Below, one piece after another: positions 21,009 to 36,000 of a stretch of DNA of 64,000 bases. Below the pieces are notes generated by a model, which was not told the DNA's origin, did no database searches, and saw nothing but the letters and a program-made list of their open reading frames with translations. Location: NCBI RefSeq assembly GCF_947507565.1, contig NC_089186.1:1860001-1924000 (forward strand), read 5' to 3'. A program made the translations under genes and the position numbers. Positions within the stretch are counted from its first letter, which is position 1. Each line of letters opens with the position of its first letter. This DNA comes from Oscarella lobularis (Eukaryota; Porifera; Homoscleromorpha; Homosclerophorida; Oscarellidae).

Positions 21009-24000
21009 ATGGCTCACACGCGCCTGCGAACAGCCGTCGCGCTTTTCCTGCTACTCAACGTGGTGTCGGGACAGTCAGGTTAGACAAAGGAGCGAGCTGT
21101 CGCGACGAACGTGCGATATAACACTCCGTTCTTTCCTCCCGATCAGTCTGCACGTTCGATCAGGGCATGTGCGGATGGACGAACGCGAAATCGAACGACG
21201 TCGACTGGACGCGCAATCAGGGCTCGACGCCGTCGCTCGGAACGGGCCCGAGCGTCGATCACACGAACGGGACAGCTTACGGTTCGTTCGGGGGAGACGA
21301 AAGCAAAAGGGGGCTTAGCGTTACGCCAGCCGTAAAATTGGCTTTGCATGATTTATTCTCGTTCACTATTTTGGTCACGTGCTACCAAACTAAATAATCA
21401 TATTTTGTAGTCGCTGACCGCAGTGCGTATATATATATAGTCCTTCTAATTTGATTTTTTTTTATTAGGTTACTATATTTACTTTGAGACGTCGGGGCTT
21501 CAGTCTCAGGCCATATCGACGCTCGCGAGTCCCGTTCTAAATCCGGCTCAATCTTCCTCCTGTCAGATATCGATTGCATATCACATGTCAGGAAATCAAG
21601 TCGGGACTCTCGAGGTTCTTCTTCATCCGCAATACTCCGAACAATTGCTATGGAGTCGGCAAGGCGATCAGGGCAATAAATGGAACGTGGCGAATATCAC
21701 CATCGGTTCGGTGCGACAGTCGTTTCAGGTGTACGTGCGCGCAACGCACGTGCAATGCTTCACGTCGTCTTGTTACCGCGGCGACATCGCTTTGGACGAT
21801 CTCAAGTTCACAGGCTGCTCCTTTGCTCCCCACGGTTTGTATTGATTATAATGATTTTATAAATAAAGTTGGATTTTTTTCCTGTAGGCGTCACACTGGC
21901 ACCACCAACGCTTCCACCTCCTCTCGAGTGGCCAAGTTCGTTAATTGAACGATAGAGTTTTAGTGTCCCGTCTGACGGCGTTTTTGTCTATAGATCAGAA
22001 TTGCACGTTCGAACAGGACATGTGCCAGTGGGATAACGTTTTCACGAATCGCGTCGACTGGATACGAAGGCAGGGATACACGCCGTCGTACGGCACGGGC
22101 CCGTCGGACGACTATACATTCCGCAATGGATCAGGCAAGCATTGAACATAGGAGAGTCTCGCATAACGAGCATTTCTATTTACCCAGGTCACTACATTTA
22201 CGTTGAGACGTCCTCGTTGCCTTCCCATTCCAGCGTCGTTTTCGAATCGAGCTATCACAAATCGGGACCGCTTTGCGAAATGAAGTTCGCTTATCACTTC
22301 TATGGACAAGATATCGGCAATTTGGATGTGTACTTGCAAGCGTCGTCTGGAGCGCGAAAGTTGCTTTGGAATAAGAATGGCAATCAGGGAAACGTCTGGC
22401 ACATGGCGAGAGTGCTGATTGGGCCACAGAGCAGTCAATTTAAAATCATTTTCAATGCGACTCATTTGGGTGGAATTCAAGGGGATATGGCACTGGACGA
22501 TTTGCTGTTTTTCAACTGCAATTCATGTAGGGGGGGAAATATAGAGGGGGTCTCTAACGTGAACTTTTTTTTTCTTACAGCGCTTAAATTGAAGCCGTGT
22601 ACCTCGAAGCAGTTCAAGTGCAAAACGAGCGGCTTTTGCATAGACTTAGATCGCCTTTGCGATCTGACCAACGACTGCTTTGATGGCTCCGACGAAACCT
22701 TGTGCACCAGTAAACGGTCTTTCTTCAAACCGGACTTGAATACTAAGTCGTTTCTTTAGATGACCAATGCGACTTTGAAACTTCGATGTGCCACTTCACC
22801 AACGACGAAAAGAACGACAATTTCGATTGGATTTCGGCGAGAGGCAGCACCGTCTCGTATTCGACGGGACCGACGGCGGATCACTCGACAGGAAATGCGA
22901 CAGGTAATAAAGGATAAGTCCTAAAAGAATAGGAGATATGCTAATAGAAGTCTCAAGGACGCTACATCTATATTGAGAGTTCGGCTCCGAGACAACCGGG
23001 CGACATAGCCAATCTCATTAGTCCTATATATCCGAAATACTCGTCGTCCGATTGCCACATGCGATTCTATACCTATATGTACGGTCAGCACATCGGAAGT
23101 CTTCTCGTTTTATTTCGGCCGGTTGGCAAGTCACCTCAGCTGCTTCAGAACATCACTGGCGATCAGGGGCAGGAATGGAGGCGGGTCAGCGTGAGCGTGC
23201 CGACAAGTGCTAGCCAATTCAACGTGAGAAATTGCACGAGAAGTCAATGGTCTAATTTTTGAGTATCATACACGTATAGCTGATCTTCGTTGGAGTTCGT
23301 GGAAACGGCTACGCTGGAGATATAGCTATAGATGACTTTTCGCTCAGTCCTAATTGTCCGAATGCTCGTATGGAAACAAACACCTCTAGGAATTCCTCCC
23401 CTCCACGAGTGTTTTTTTTTTCATTCTAGAGAAGCCGTCGAGTCCCGCTCCTGTTACGACGGCCAATTGCGACTTCGAACAGGGCATGTGCGCGTGGCAG
23501 AACGAGTATCTCAACGATCTCAACTGGGCCAGAAGTCAGGGTCAAGGCAGTTCGTTCTACTACTACTCCGGCATAAGTAACGATCACACAATAGGAAATT
23601 CGTCCGGTACGCGAACGTCTCTATGAGAGCTCTCTCTATAAATATGTACGCGTTCGTGTTTCTCAGGCTATTTCCTTACGGTCGACAGTCCGTTCACAGC
23701 GTCCGTATACGGAACGACGTCGCGACTCTATAGCCCCGTAATGGCGATCAACAATGCGAATTGCAAAATCGTTTTCTACTACATACTCCGCGGCTACTTC
23801 GCCGGCAATCTGACGCTCTCCATGACAACCGATCAAGGAAAAACTCTCCAGTGGCTTTGGGGAAAGAGCGGGGATCAAGGCAATCATTGGCAACGCGTCA
23901 GCGTCTCCGTGACGAGAGTGCCGACGAATTTTCAACTCGTTTTCGAAACAAGTCAAGTGACGCCGTATTATTTCTGGAGATCGTCTGATATAGCGATCGA

Positions 24001-27000
24001 CGACATCATGTTCGAGCCGTGCACTCCACGTACGACGAAGGCAATAAGATTAGGATAAAATGATGATTATTGTATATAGGACCGTGTACTTCCGTGGAGA
24101 AACAGTGTGCGAATAAACAGTGCTATCGAAGCAATTGGGAATGCAATGGACTTGACGACTGCGATGATGGAAGCGATGAGTTGGGTTGCGGTGAGTGCGC
24201 CTTGATACGTTTTATGGTGCCCACGTGTACGCGACGTTTTTTTTTCATTTCAGCCAATGAGTGCGATTTCGAGCAAGGAATGTGCGGCTGGAAGAACGTG
24301 CAGTCGGATACGGCGGACTGGACGCGCAGCAGCGGATCGACGCTCACCGATCAGACGGGACCGAATTACGACCACACTTCGTATTCGTCATCAGGTAAAG
24401 GAAGGCGAAACAGGGAGAAGGGAGGGAGGGGGGCATTCACTCTCTGACATCATATGCATCTGATTATTTTATTGTCTTTTTTTGCGTTCAGGTTTCTACG
24501 TCTATCTCGAGACTAGCGGTCTAAAAGCCGGCAGTTCGGCGATTCTTCAGAGCAAACAGTACGACCACTTTGGACACACGTGCGCCTTTTCGTTCGCCTA
24601 CATCATGAACGGGCAAGACGTCGGAACGCTCGCCGTCGACGTCGTCACGAACGCCGGCACGCGAATCAGCTTGTGGAGTCGCAGCGGCAATAAGGGATCG
24701 GCCTGGTTTACGACGACGCTTCACTTGGGCGCCTCTCCTACCGGATTCGTCATACAGATCATTGCTACGCACGGTGGCGGAAATCTTGGCGATATCGCTA
24801 TTGACGATCTTGAGTTGACTAATTGCGTTAAAAGTAAAAATTTTTTGCGAGTGTGACGACATTTTTCATACAGGCGTTTTTTTTCGTTTTTAGCTCCGAC
24901 TGTTGCGACGCCGACTGCGGCTTCCGCCGATTTTCCTCTCGATTCTTCGTGCGATTTCGAGACGAATTTGTGCAGCTGGACGAATTCTCCCGACGACGAA
25001 GTCGACTGGGTTCCGCATTCAGGCGGCACGAGCTCGTATGGAACGGGTCCTACGAACGATCACACTTACGGAACGCCGAGAGGTAAGAAAACGCAAAGCT
25101 GAGCGCGTGGGAGCACGTCTCTAGATTTCCGCGCTCGAAACCTACGGAGATCGATGCTGGAGCGACGAGCTTCGAAAAATCTCGAAATTTCGAACGAAGG
25201 CATCGATTTTCTACGAACTACGCTTTCGAAGTTCACGAACGTAGTTCTATATTAGTTAGGATCTTAGCATATTTCACTTGGCGCCGGCGCAGCGCGCCGG
25301 TGCCCAGTGAAATATGCTAAGATGGGTGTGGTGGGCGGGGGCGGCGGCGGGGAGGATGGCGGTTAGTTTTTTTCGCGATTTTCTCGGCCAAAACTAAAGA
25401 TTGGTCGATCCCATGAATGAAAAAAGTTCTATAACGCAACAATCTACTAGACTAGAAAGAGAAACGGTCGATTCGCGTCGAAAGCACCAAAATAGCGCGA
25501 TTTTCTGATCGCATCGCGGTTTTCTCGCCTAAAACGAACGATCCGTCGAATCGACGCGATCGAAATGCTTTAGAATTGCATTTTCACTTGAACTAGTAGA
25601 AGAAACGACTGAATTGCGTGAAAAAGACCAAAGTATCGCGATTCTTGGCCTCCCACGCACAGAAATGGCGTTCTTCTCACACCTAGTTCACTGCTAGTTC
25701 GAGATCGCCGCTCTAATGGCTTTTCTAGACACGCTTAGTGCCTCGAAATCTACCTAGATCGATGCTGGAGCGACTAGCTTCGAAAAATCTCGAAATTTCG
25801 AACGAATGCATCGACTTTCTACCCACTACGCGTTCGAAGTTCACGAACGTAGTTCTATATTAGTTAGGATCTTAGCATATTTCACTTGGCACCGGCGCAG
25901 CGCGCCGGTGCCCAGTGAAATATGCTAAGATGGGTGTGGTGGGCGGGGGCGGCGGCGGGGAGGATGGCGGTTAGTTTTTTCGCGATTTTCTCGGCCAAAA
26001 CTAAAGATTGGTCAATCCCATGAATGAAAAAAGTTCTATAACGCAACAATCTACTAGACTAGAAAGAGAAACGGGCGATTCGCGTCGAAAGCACCAAAAT
26101 AGCGCGATTTTCCGATCGCATCGCGGTTTTCTCGCCTAAAACGAACGATCCGTCGAATCGACGCGATCGAAATGCTTTAGAATTGCATTTTCACTTGAAC
26201 TAGTAGGGGATAAGGCGGGGAGTTGTGGCTGGCTTTTTCGCAATTTTCTCGGCCTAAGAATCAAAGATGAGGCTCTATTGTTTAATAATTAACAAAGCTA
26301 ACGCTCTACACGTGCCGTAGTCTGACAGGCAACGCCTTAGTCACTCAATAAATGCACGCCCACTGCTTTAGCATGTTTACATTGTAAAACTGTTTCTTCT
26401 TTTTTCTGCAAGGTTACTACCTTTACGTTGAGACCAGCGGGCTGTATTCAGGAGCTTGGGCTGTGCTGGAGAGCGATGTATACCAGAAAGCCGGCCAGAT
26501 GTGTCAGCTAAAGTTCGCCTACAACATGAACGGCTATTCCATCGGCACACTGGAAGTCATCCTCAAGGATCTCGTCCATCACACGAACAAGACGGTGTGG
26601 ACTCAGTCCGGCAATCACGGCGACAATTGGCTGACCGGCACCGTGCGACTCAGCAAGCAGAAAAACCAATTTCAAATTCTTTTCAAAATGACGCACGGAT
26701 CCGGTTACGGCGGCGACATCGCCTTGGACGACGTCGCCTTTTCCGGATGCGATCCGAGCTTCAAGCCGCCCAAGTGCACGAAGAACCAATTCCGATGCAC
26801 GAACAAGTGGTGCGTCGACCTGTCGCAAAAGTGCGACTTCACCGACGACTGCGGCGACGGTTCCGACGAAATGGGCTGCAGCGGTGAATACAGCGCGCTT
26901 TCGTTGTCGTCAAAATAGTAGCATTTTTTCTCTCTTTATTTTAGCGTCTTCGTTGCACTGCAATTTCGACTCAAATTCCAAGTGCGGCTTTCAGAACGCA

Positions 27001-30000
27001 AACGACGACGATTTCGAGTGGGTAGCCTCTCGCGGCTCGGCGTACCGATATTCCTCAGGACCGAACTCGGATCACACGACAGGAACGAGTCAAGGTATAG
27101 AGATCTCCCCTCCCACGAGTCTCTCTCCTCATTCTCTCTCTTCTAAGGCTACTACGTCTATACCGATTCTGACTATACGAATAGGCCCGGGGATGCGGCT
27201 CGTTTCTCGTCTTCTGTTTACAGCGGCGCCTCCTCGTCGGGATGCTGGTTTGTTTTCTATTATTATTTCACGCAGTACAGCTCGGGACATCTCAACGTCT
27301 ATATCAAAACGAACAGCGTTCTTGGCTCGCCAATCCTCTCGATCAATTCGACGATTTCGGCGACGCAACTGTGGAATCGATTCCAACACCAAATCACGAC
27401 CTCATCCCAATACCAGATCGTTTTTGAAGCCGTTCACGGATCTTTTTACTATTACTCCACCGTTTCCATTGACGACATATCTTTGAGTTCTCAGTGCGGC
27501 AAAGCCGTTTCGACGTCAATAGCTCCCGCCTCGACGCCGCCCAATTGCGACTTCGAATCGCAGGGATTTTGCGACTGGAAGAACTATTTCTTCAACGATC
27601 GCGACTGGACGATAACGCAAGGGGGATCGTACTCTTACTATTCTCTACCGCCGATGGATCACACGCTCGGCAGCTCGGGAAATACGTCGGGACATTACGC
27701 CTACGTGCGCGGATCGTACTATTACTATTTCAACTACGGAGTGCGATCGTCTGAATTGACGAGTCCCGTCATGAATAATCAAAATTGGAATTGCTATATT
27801 GTCTTCTACTATCTTCTGTCGAACTCTCCCGGCAACTTGACTTTGAATCAGCATTCGATAGATAGTGCGGGAGACATAACGGGCACGATGGCTCTTTATA
27901 ACATCAGTGGGAATCAGGGAAATTCGTGGCAGCGGGCGAGAGCCAAGGTCAAGACAGTGAGCGGTAACTTCATCCTCATGTTTCACGGCGATACGACGAA
28001 TTACTATGGGAGCACAATCGCCATCGACGACATTCGATTCGAAGCTTGCAATGCGCCAGCTTCGTGTTTGCCCAACGAATTCCGGTGCCGAAACGGTTAC
28101 TGTATTCCGTCGACGTGGAATTGCTCCAAGGTCGACGACTGCGGTGACAGCAGCGACGAAATGGGCTGCGGTAGAAAAAAAAAACAATGGCCTCAGCTTT
28201 ATTTTATTTATTTTATTGTCTTCTCTTTTTTAGCCAACGAGTGCGACTTCGAACAGGACTTGTGCACGTGGTCGAACGTCTATTCGGATGACACGGACTT
28301 CAGGCGATACGCGGGACCGACGCCGTCGACGAATACCGGTCCCTCCGTCGATCACACGTTTGGAACAACAGCAGGTAGAAACTCCCCTAATAGAAGGAAG
28401 ACGAAAGCGTTAATGCGTCTTTTTTGAAGGCTATTATATCTATATCGAAGCTTCGTACGTTTCCAATGGAGCGAGGGCTTATCTGGAGAGTCCCACGTAC
28501 GCGTATGGGACCTTCTGCTATGTCAAATTCGCTTACAACATGTACGGCGGCGGTAACGGCGAAATGGGGACGCTCGAAGTGCAGATTATTTCGTCGACCG
28601 GCGATCACGTCGTCTGGTCGAAGTCGGGCGATCAGGGCGGTCAGTGGAACGACGCCACCGTTGCCATAGCCACGCGAGGATCGTACAAGATTCGATTCGT
28701 AGCGTCGAGAGGAACGGGTTATCACAGCGACGTCGCTCTCGACGACATAGCGCTGCTTCCGTGTACAGGACCCAGTAAGAGAAAGATTTCGTTTTTTAGA
28801 GGAAATTTAATTATTTGCTTGTAGTGCCTACTCTGGCTCCGACGACGCCACCTCCGCCCAAGAAATTTCCGAGCGGCAGTTGCGATTTCGAGAGCAAGAG
28901 CAATAGCATGTGCGATTGGCGTAACGCTCAGTACGACAGCATCGACTGGCAACTCCGCGTCGGTCGCACGCCGTCCTACAACACCGGTCCCACGTCGGAT
29001 CACACGCTCGGCACGGCGTTAGGTCACTACATCTACGTCGAGACGTCCGGCGTGCCCGGCGGAAGTTACGCCGCTTTGGAGAGTCCCCTCTTCAAGAAAT
29101 CCGGCTTCGATTGTCAGATGTCGTTCGCCTATAGCATGTACGGCTCGGGAATCGGTTCTCTTTACGTCTACGTCGTTCCTGACGGCGGTCAGCCGCCGGT
29201 CGAGGTTTGGTCGCGAACGGGTAATCAGGGATCCGGTTGGCATTTGGGGAAAATTTATCTCGGTACGAGAACGTCGTATCGATTGGCGTTTAATGCGACG
29301 CACGGGTCGGGCTTTACGGGAGATATTGCGCTGGATGATATCGTCTTTACGCGATGCGATCCCGGTTAGAAATAGAGATAAGGGAGTCGAGAGTGGTTAT
29401 AGGATGTTTTCCTCTCCGTTTCGCGTAGCTATAATACCTAAGGCCTGCAATTCAAGCGAGTTCACTTGTGCGAATAAGAGATGCGTGGCGAAGGAGTATC
29501 AATGCGATCTGGCCGACAATTGCGGCGATAATAGCGACGAATCGTCAAGCGCCTGCAGTAAAGAAAACCCCCATATTTAATTAATGAAAAGTCATTTTTT
29601 TTGTAATTCTTTCTCTATTGTCTTAGAGGGATACGGCGTGTGTAATTTTGAAGTGAGCGACTGCGGCTACGTGAATGAACAGATTTCCGACGCGTTCGAT
29701 TGGACGCCGGGCAAAGGGCAGACCCTCTCCGTCGGCACCGGACCTCCGGCCGATCACACGTACGGAACTCCGAACGGTGAGGCGATGCACACGTTTTTTT
29801 TCGCCCTTTCCAGTATTCGCCCCTAGGTCACTACATGTACATCGAGACTTCGTATCCGCGAGTTTTAGGCGAGAAAGCCATTCTCCAAAGCCCGGAATTT
29901 CACAAGGCTCCGCGTAAGAGTCACTGTCGACTTCGTTTCTACTACAGCATGAACGGAGCGTCGGTCGGCTCTCTCGCCGTCGTCTTGCGCTACACGAACG

Positions 30001-33000
30001 GCAACTTTCAAACGACGTTGATGAACGTGACGGGCAATCAAGGAAACAGCTGGCTTCGCGCTTCGTTTGCCATAGCAACGTCGCAAAATTTTAGAGTAGG
30101 GAAAAAAATTGATGGGCGAATCTCGGTATTGTTTATTTTTTTCTAGATTCTATTCGTTGCTGCGAGAGGCTCGAGCTACACATCTGACATCGCTATTGAC
30201 GATATCACTTGGACGAGCAACTGCCCAAGCCAAGTTTCTGTGCCAAGCGTTCCCGGTAAAGCGAAACGAAAAAAAGCCCATAAATAAATAAATAATCGAT
30301 TCTTCTGTGCAGCCGTTGCCAAAGCGCCTTGCTCGTTCGAAGACGGCAAATTCTGCTCGTGGACGAACGACTTCTTCAATGACGTCAATTGGCAAATCCA
30401 GCAGGGAAGCACGGCGAGTTTCACGACCGGACCGTCGGCCGATCACACCTACGACAACACAACAGGCAAATGACGAAAACCATCCATTGACATTGAGTCA
30501 ATAAATCAATGATTTTTAGGCCACTATGCGTACGTCGAAGCGTCGTATAGTCAGCAGGGCGAGTCGGCTCGTCTTTTGAGTCCTACGTTAGAGGCGTACA
30601 GTCCCAGTCGAAAGTACTGCTATGTCGTCTTTTATTATCACATGTTCGGCTCGGACGTCGGCTCGCTGAACGTCTATTCGAAACCAAACCAGGGAAACAC
30701 GAACCTGTGGTCCAAGACTGGCGATCAGGGCGACGTTTGGCAGAGAGCACAACTACTGTTGCCGACGTTGAAGAAGCAATATCAAATCGTTTTTGATGTC
30801 ATCCAGGGATCGGGCTTTCGCGGGGACATCGCCATCGACGATATTCGGTTTTTGGAGTGCACTCCGCCGGTTCAATGCAAGGCCGGGGAGTTTCAGTGCA
30901 ACATCGGCTACTGCGTTCCGTCTCAGTGGCAGTGCAACGAATTCGACGACTGCGAAGACGGATCGGACGAGTGGAATTGCAGTAAGACGAATGATTGTGA
31001 GATGTTTTCGACGTCGTCGATCTTTTTTCTTTTTTCTTAGCTAAACTGTGCACTTTCGAACGTTCGTCGAATTTGTGCGGCGTTTGGAACGTGAGCGACG
31101 AGGGAGATCTGACGTGGAGTCGTCAGTCTCGCTCGTCGAGTCCGTTTTCAACCGGTCCCAACGTTGATCACACTATCGGCGCCAGACAAGGTAAGGAAGT
31201 GTGGAGGTGGGGTCTTAGCCGTGACGTTGTTCTCAGAAGAATTTTCGCATAAACGCACCGATTTTGCGATCGCGTTTTACGAAATCGTTTTGCAGAATTC
31301 ACTTCGCAGCCAATTCGCGCATTTCCCGATTCGAAACGACGAACTTTTGTCGTCTTTTAGCCGCAATTATACGGGTCCTGTTCTCATCGCAGTCTTTCTT
31401 TACAGGGCACTATCTCATTTCGACGGTTTCCGCGTCTCGTCCCGGCCAACGAGCGATCCTAACGACGGCCTCTCGCGCGACCTACACGTGGTGCAAAGTC
31501 CACTTCGCCTACTACGTCTACGGCTCGGACGTCGGCACGCTCGAAGTCATGCTCAAAACCGATCAAGGATCCGAGATCCAACTGTGGAGTCGATCGGGCG
31601 ACCAAGGCTCGCAGTGGAACCAGGCGAGCGTCAATTTGCCGCAGACGAACGGCAACGCGTACGCCGTCCGCTTCGTCTTCACGTCGACGGGCGGCTATCG
31701 CGGCTACGTCGCTCTCGACGACATCGCCTTGGACGAATGCGCGATGCGGCCGTCGCTCGTGCCGCCGACGACGCCGGCGATCCAGCTCGCGTTTCCGGCG
31801 GGAACGTGCGGCTTCGAGTCGTCGATGTGCCACTATTACAATCTCAAGTCGAACGGCGTCGATTGGGTGCGACGCGCCGGCGCTACGCCGTCGTTCAACA
31901 CGGGACCGACCGTCGATCACACGACGGGAAAGACGTCGGGTCACTACGTCTATATCGAGTCGTCTGGCTTGCCGGCGAATAGCACGGCGATGTTGGAAAG
32001 TCCGGTTTATCGGTCTACGGGGAAAATGTGCGGTATGCGATTCGCTTATCATCTCTATGGATCCGACATCGGCAAGCTCGAGGTTATCGTTCAAGATCTG
32101 AACTCGCATCAGAGCACTCAGGTGTGGATGCGATCGGGTAACCAAGGCAACGGGTGGCATCACGCTCTCGTTCCCATCGGAGCTCTGTCGTCGAATCATC
32201 AGTTCGCTTTCAAGGCGACGCATGCCGACGGTTTCCGTGGTGACATGGCGATCGACGACATCTCGTTTTCGTTGTGCGATCCAGGCTATCACTATCCGAC
32301 GTGTTCGGCGCTTCAGTACGCCTGCACGTCCGGTCAATGCGTTTCGGACGATTTCGTCTGCGATAACGATTTTGATTGCAACGACAAGTCGGACGAGTCG
32401 TCCGCCGCCTGCGCGGCTTTCAAAACGCCATATTCCTGCGATTTCAATACCAGCATGTGCGGCTTCGTTAGCGATCCGACGGCGAATTTCACGTGGATTT
32501 CCGGACACGGTCAGACGGTGAGCTACGGTACGGGACCCGGGTTCGATCACACGAGCGATTCGGAATACGGTCGTTATATGTACATCGAGGCGAGTTATCC
32601 GCGCGTTCAAGGCGAGAACGCGTTGCTTATAAGTCCCGTTTTCAAACCGGCGGTGACGTCGTCGTGCTCCGTGCGTCTGTTCTATCACATGCACGGGCAG
32701 CATATCGGTTCGTTTACGGTGTTTATGAGATCGGCTGACGCGAAGTATAGCTCGTTTGGAAAGTGGAAGCAGGTTTGGACTCAGTCGGGAACGCAAGGAA
32801 ATATATGGAATCGGCTTGTTTTGAGTCCAATTTCGGGCTACTATCAGGTTTGCTTTGAGTAGTGCTGTGTATGTAGATCTTGGGGGTATGGGTTTCTCTT
32901 AGGTTGGCATACAAGGAACGATTGGAAACGGATTTTCTGGTGATATTGCTATCGACGATTTTTCGCTCACCAAAGGCTGTGGCGAAGAAGGTAAACATAC

Positions 33001-36000
33001 GTATCCTATACACTATAACGGCGCACTTACCTTTATTCTTTTCTAGTTAAAAGGACTCCACCGCCCGGTAAAACTCATCTCACCAATTAATATATATACG
33101 ATATTATCTGCTCCTAGCTCAACTGCCTAGTTTATGCACGTTCGAAAAAGGCATGTGCAGCTACCAGAACGTTTTCCTCAACGACATCGACTGGTCGTCG
33201 CACGCCGGCTTCACGGCGAGCTCCGGCACGGGTCCCAACTTCGATCACACGTTTCAAAACTCGACGGGCCACTACGTCTACATGGAAACGTCGACGGGCG
33301 AACTCGGTCACAACGCGACGCTCGTCAGTCCGCTCTACAAACAAGACGGATCCAAGTGCATGACTTTCTTCTATAACATGTACGGATCCGACGTCGGAAA
33401 TTTGTCCGTCTACACGCTCGATCAACGCGGACGCAAGGTTCGGGGTTTCTATCTCGCCGGGAATCAGGGAAGCTTTTGGAAGCGCGGAATCGTGTCGCTC
33501 ACCTCGCTGAGCGGCAATTATCGCGTCGTCTTCGAAGGCCTGAAAGGGTCGGGTTTCCGCGGCGATATCGCTATTGACGATATTTCGTTTGGCTCGTGTT
33601 CGACGGTCGCTCCGGTGACCGTGTCGCCGTGCGGCAGGGGACAGTTTTCGTGTCACGATAGGTCGGGCTGCGTTCCGCTGACCGACGTCTGCGATTTCGT
33701 GACCGCCTGCGCGGACGGATCCGACGAAGCGTCGTGCACAAGTAAGTTGAGACTATAAAAAAATTTAAATGTTTTTATTTTTTTCCTCGAAGTGAAAAAA
33801 TGCGACTTCGAGTCGAATCTGTGCAATTGGAATGTCGACGATTCGGACTTCACGTGGAAACGCTACTCGGGAAACAGCGGCCAGTCGAACGGTCCCTCGA
33901 GCGATCACTACAACAAGAATGGTTACTATCTTCTCGCTGTCGAATCGGGCGCGCTGAAGAGCACGAAAGCGTTGCTGAGGAGCTCGCAATTCACTCAGTC
34001 GGGAACGAATTGTCGACTCGTCTTCTGGTATTACATGTCAGGGACGGTGGGATCGTTGAAAGTGCAAGTGAGAGTCGCGCAAACGACGACGGTCATCTGG
34101 GAGATGAAAGGCAATCAGGGATCGACTTGGAAGCAGATCTACGCGAACATTGGACGCCAGGCGAATTTCGTTATCGAAGTAGAGGCGGATCGACCGTCGT
34201 CCGGAAGCGGTAGCGTCGCCGTCGACGATCTTCAGCTGACGAATTGCGAACAAGGTAAGAGAGAGAGAGAGAGAGAGAGAGAGAAATTGCAGCTTAATAA
34301 ATCGATCCTTGAATATTTGTCTAACTTTAGGCGCCGTCTTCGTTTGCGCTCCCGACGAATTCACGTGCTCGAACACGGCCTGCGTCAAGAAGTCGCGCGT
34401 GTGCGACTACCACGACGACTGCGGCGACGGTTCGGACGAGGATCAAGCGACTTGCAGTAAGAAACGAGTCCAGAAGAAACGTTCCTTGACTTTTCTCCCC
34501 TTCTCAGAATCGTTCTACGCCAACTGCGACTTCGAATCGTCGTGCTCCTGGACAACGACGCACAAGAATAAATTCAAATGGCAACTCAAATCGGCCGAAA
34601 CGTCGGGCGTCGGCACCGGACCCGGTTACGACAGCAACGGAAAATCGTCGGGTCATTACATGATCGCGAGCGGCACGCTGGCGACGCGCGCCCAGCAGGC
34701 GATCCAGTACGTGAGTCCGTGGCTCTCGGCGGCGACGAATCCCGGTTGCTATTTCCGCTTTTCCTATTTCATCGCCGGAAACAATCCCGGCACGCTGCAA
34801 GTCTATTACAAGTCCGGATCGACGAACGTCGTTCCGTGGAGCGTATCGGCGCCGACGAACGGCCAGTGGATTCGCAAGGAGATTCAGCTCAACGTGCTCA
34901 ATAGTTACCAGCTCTACATCGAATCCAAGTCCGGGTTGAATCGCGGTTCGGCTTTTATGGCGATCGACGACGTGTCGTTTTCGCTCCTTTGTCCGCGCGC
35001 GCGTCCCGTCGTGAAGCCGTCCAGTGGGACGGTTCGACCGATTCCGACGACGGCGATCGGCGGCGTGACGAAGGGACCGACTTTGACGCCGAATCCGTGC
35101 GGCACGCCCGGGTCTTTTACCTGCGCGAGCGACCTTAGTAAGTGTCTTCCTCCTTTGTACAAGTGCGACGGACTTTACGATTGCGTGGACAAATCGGACG
35201 AGTTAAATTGCCGTAAGAAATTGTCGATTGATTTTTTGGTATAATCAATATGCCGAGGCTTTAGCTTTGAATTCTTTGGACTGCACTTTCGACGATCCGG
35301 CGCTGCCTTTGTGCCACTGGACTGTGGATAAAACGGTCTCGAATACGTGGACTGTTCAAAGCGGTGCCACGGATTATGGCCCCAATCAGGACCACACAAG
35401 GACAGGCGAAAGTAGGCTCTCAGGTAAAAAAGAGTCAGCGCCTAGATATTTTTAATCAAGACGCGTTTGTTTCGTTAGGATATCTCTTGAGCCAGTATTC
35501 CTCTTTCGTGCGAACAAGCAATTCGCCTCTTGTCGCTCGTCTCGTCTCGATTGCATTTCCCAACGCGAACGAAGGCTGCCAAATGTCGTTCTTCTACTTC
35601 ATTCGCTCGCCTTATACCGATTTCGCCACGCTGACAATTTCGACGACCGACGCGTCGGGCAGCGGACACAATCCGAAGACGTTTACCGGATCTAGTAATG
35701 CCAAGTGGACGAAGGGAAGCTACAGTCTGAAAAGCGCTCTCGCATTTAACGTCACAATTGAATCGACGATCACGGCAAAGGAGTCCACCGTTTCTATTGA
35801 CGATATATACTTCCAAGGAAATTGCCCAGGTAAAAAGTCGTCGAAAAAAAGTTCATTGATAGATATTGTATTCGTTCTTAGATCCTCTAAAGTCAGCGTC
35901 AAATGGAGGTGGCGGAGGTGGCGGAGGAGGAAAGAATGGTGAGTTGGGGGGAAAACTTGCCGCTTGTTTTCAATAATTTTTCTTTTTTTTGTTTTAGTTG

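Noticed and set aside
31459-32796. 445-codon minus-strand ORF
   Set aside because: It is the antisense shadow of MAM domains 13-15; it is Arg/His-rich with no family resemblance.
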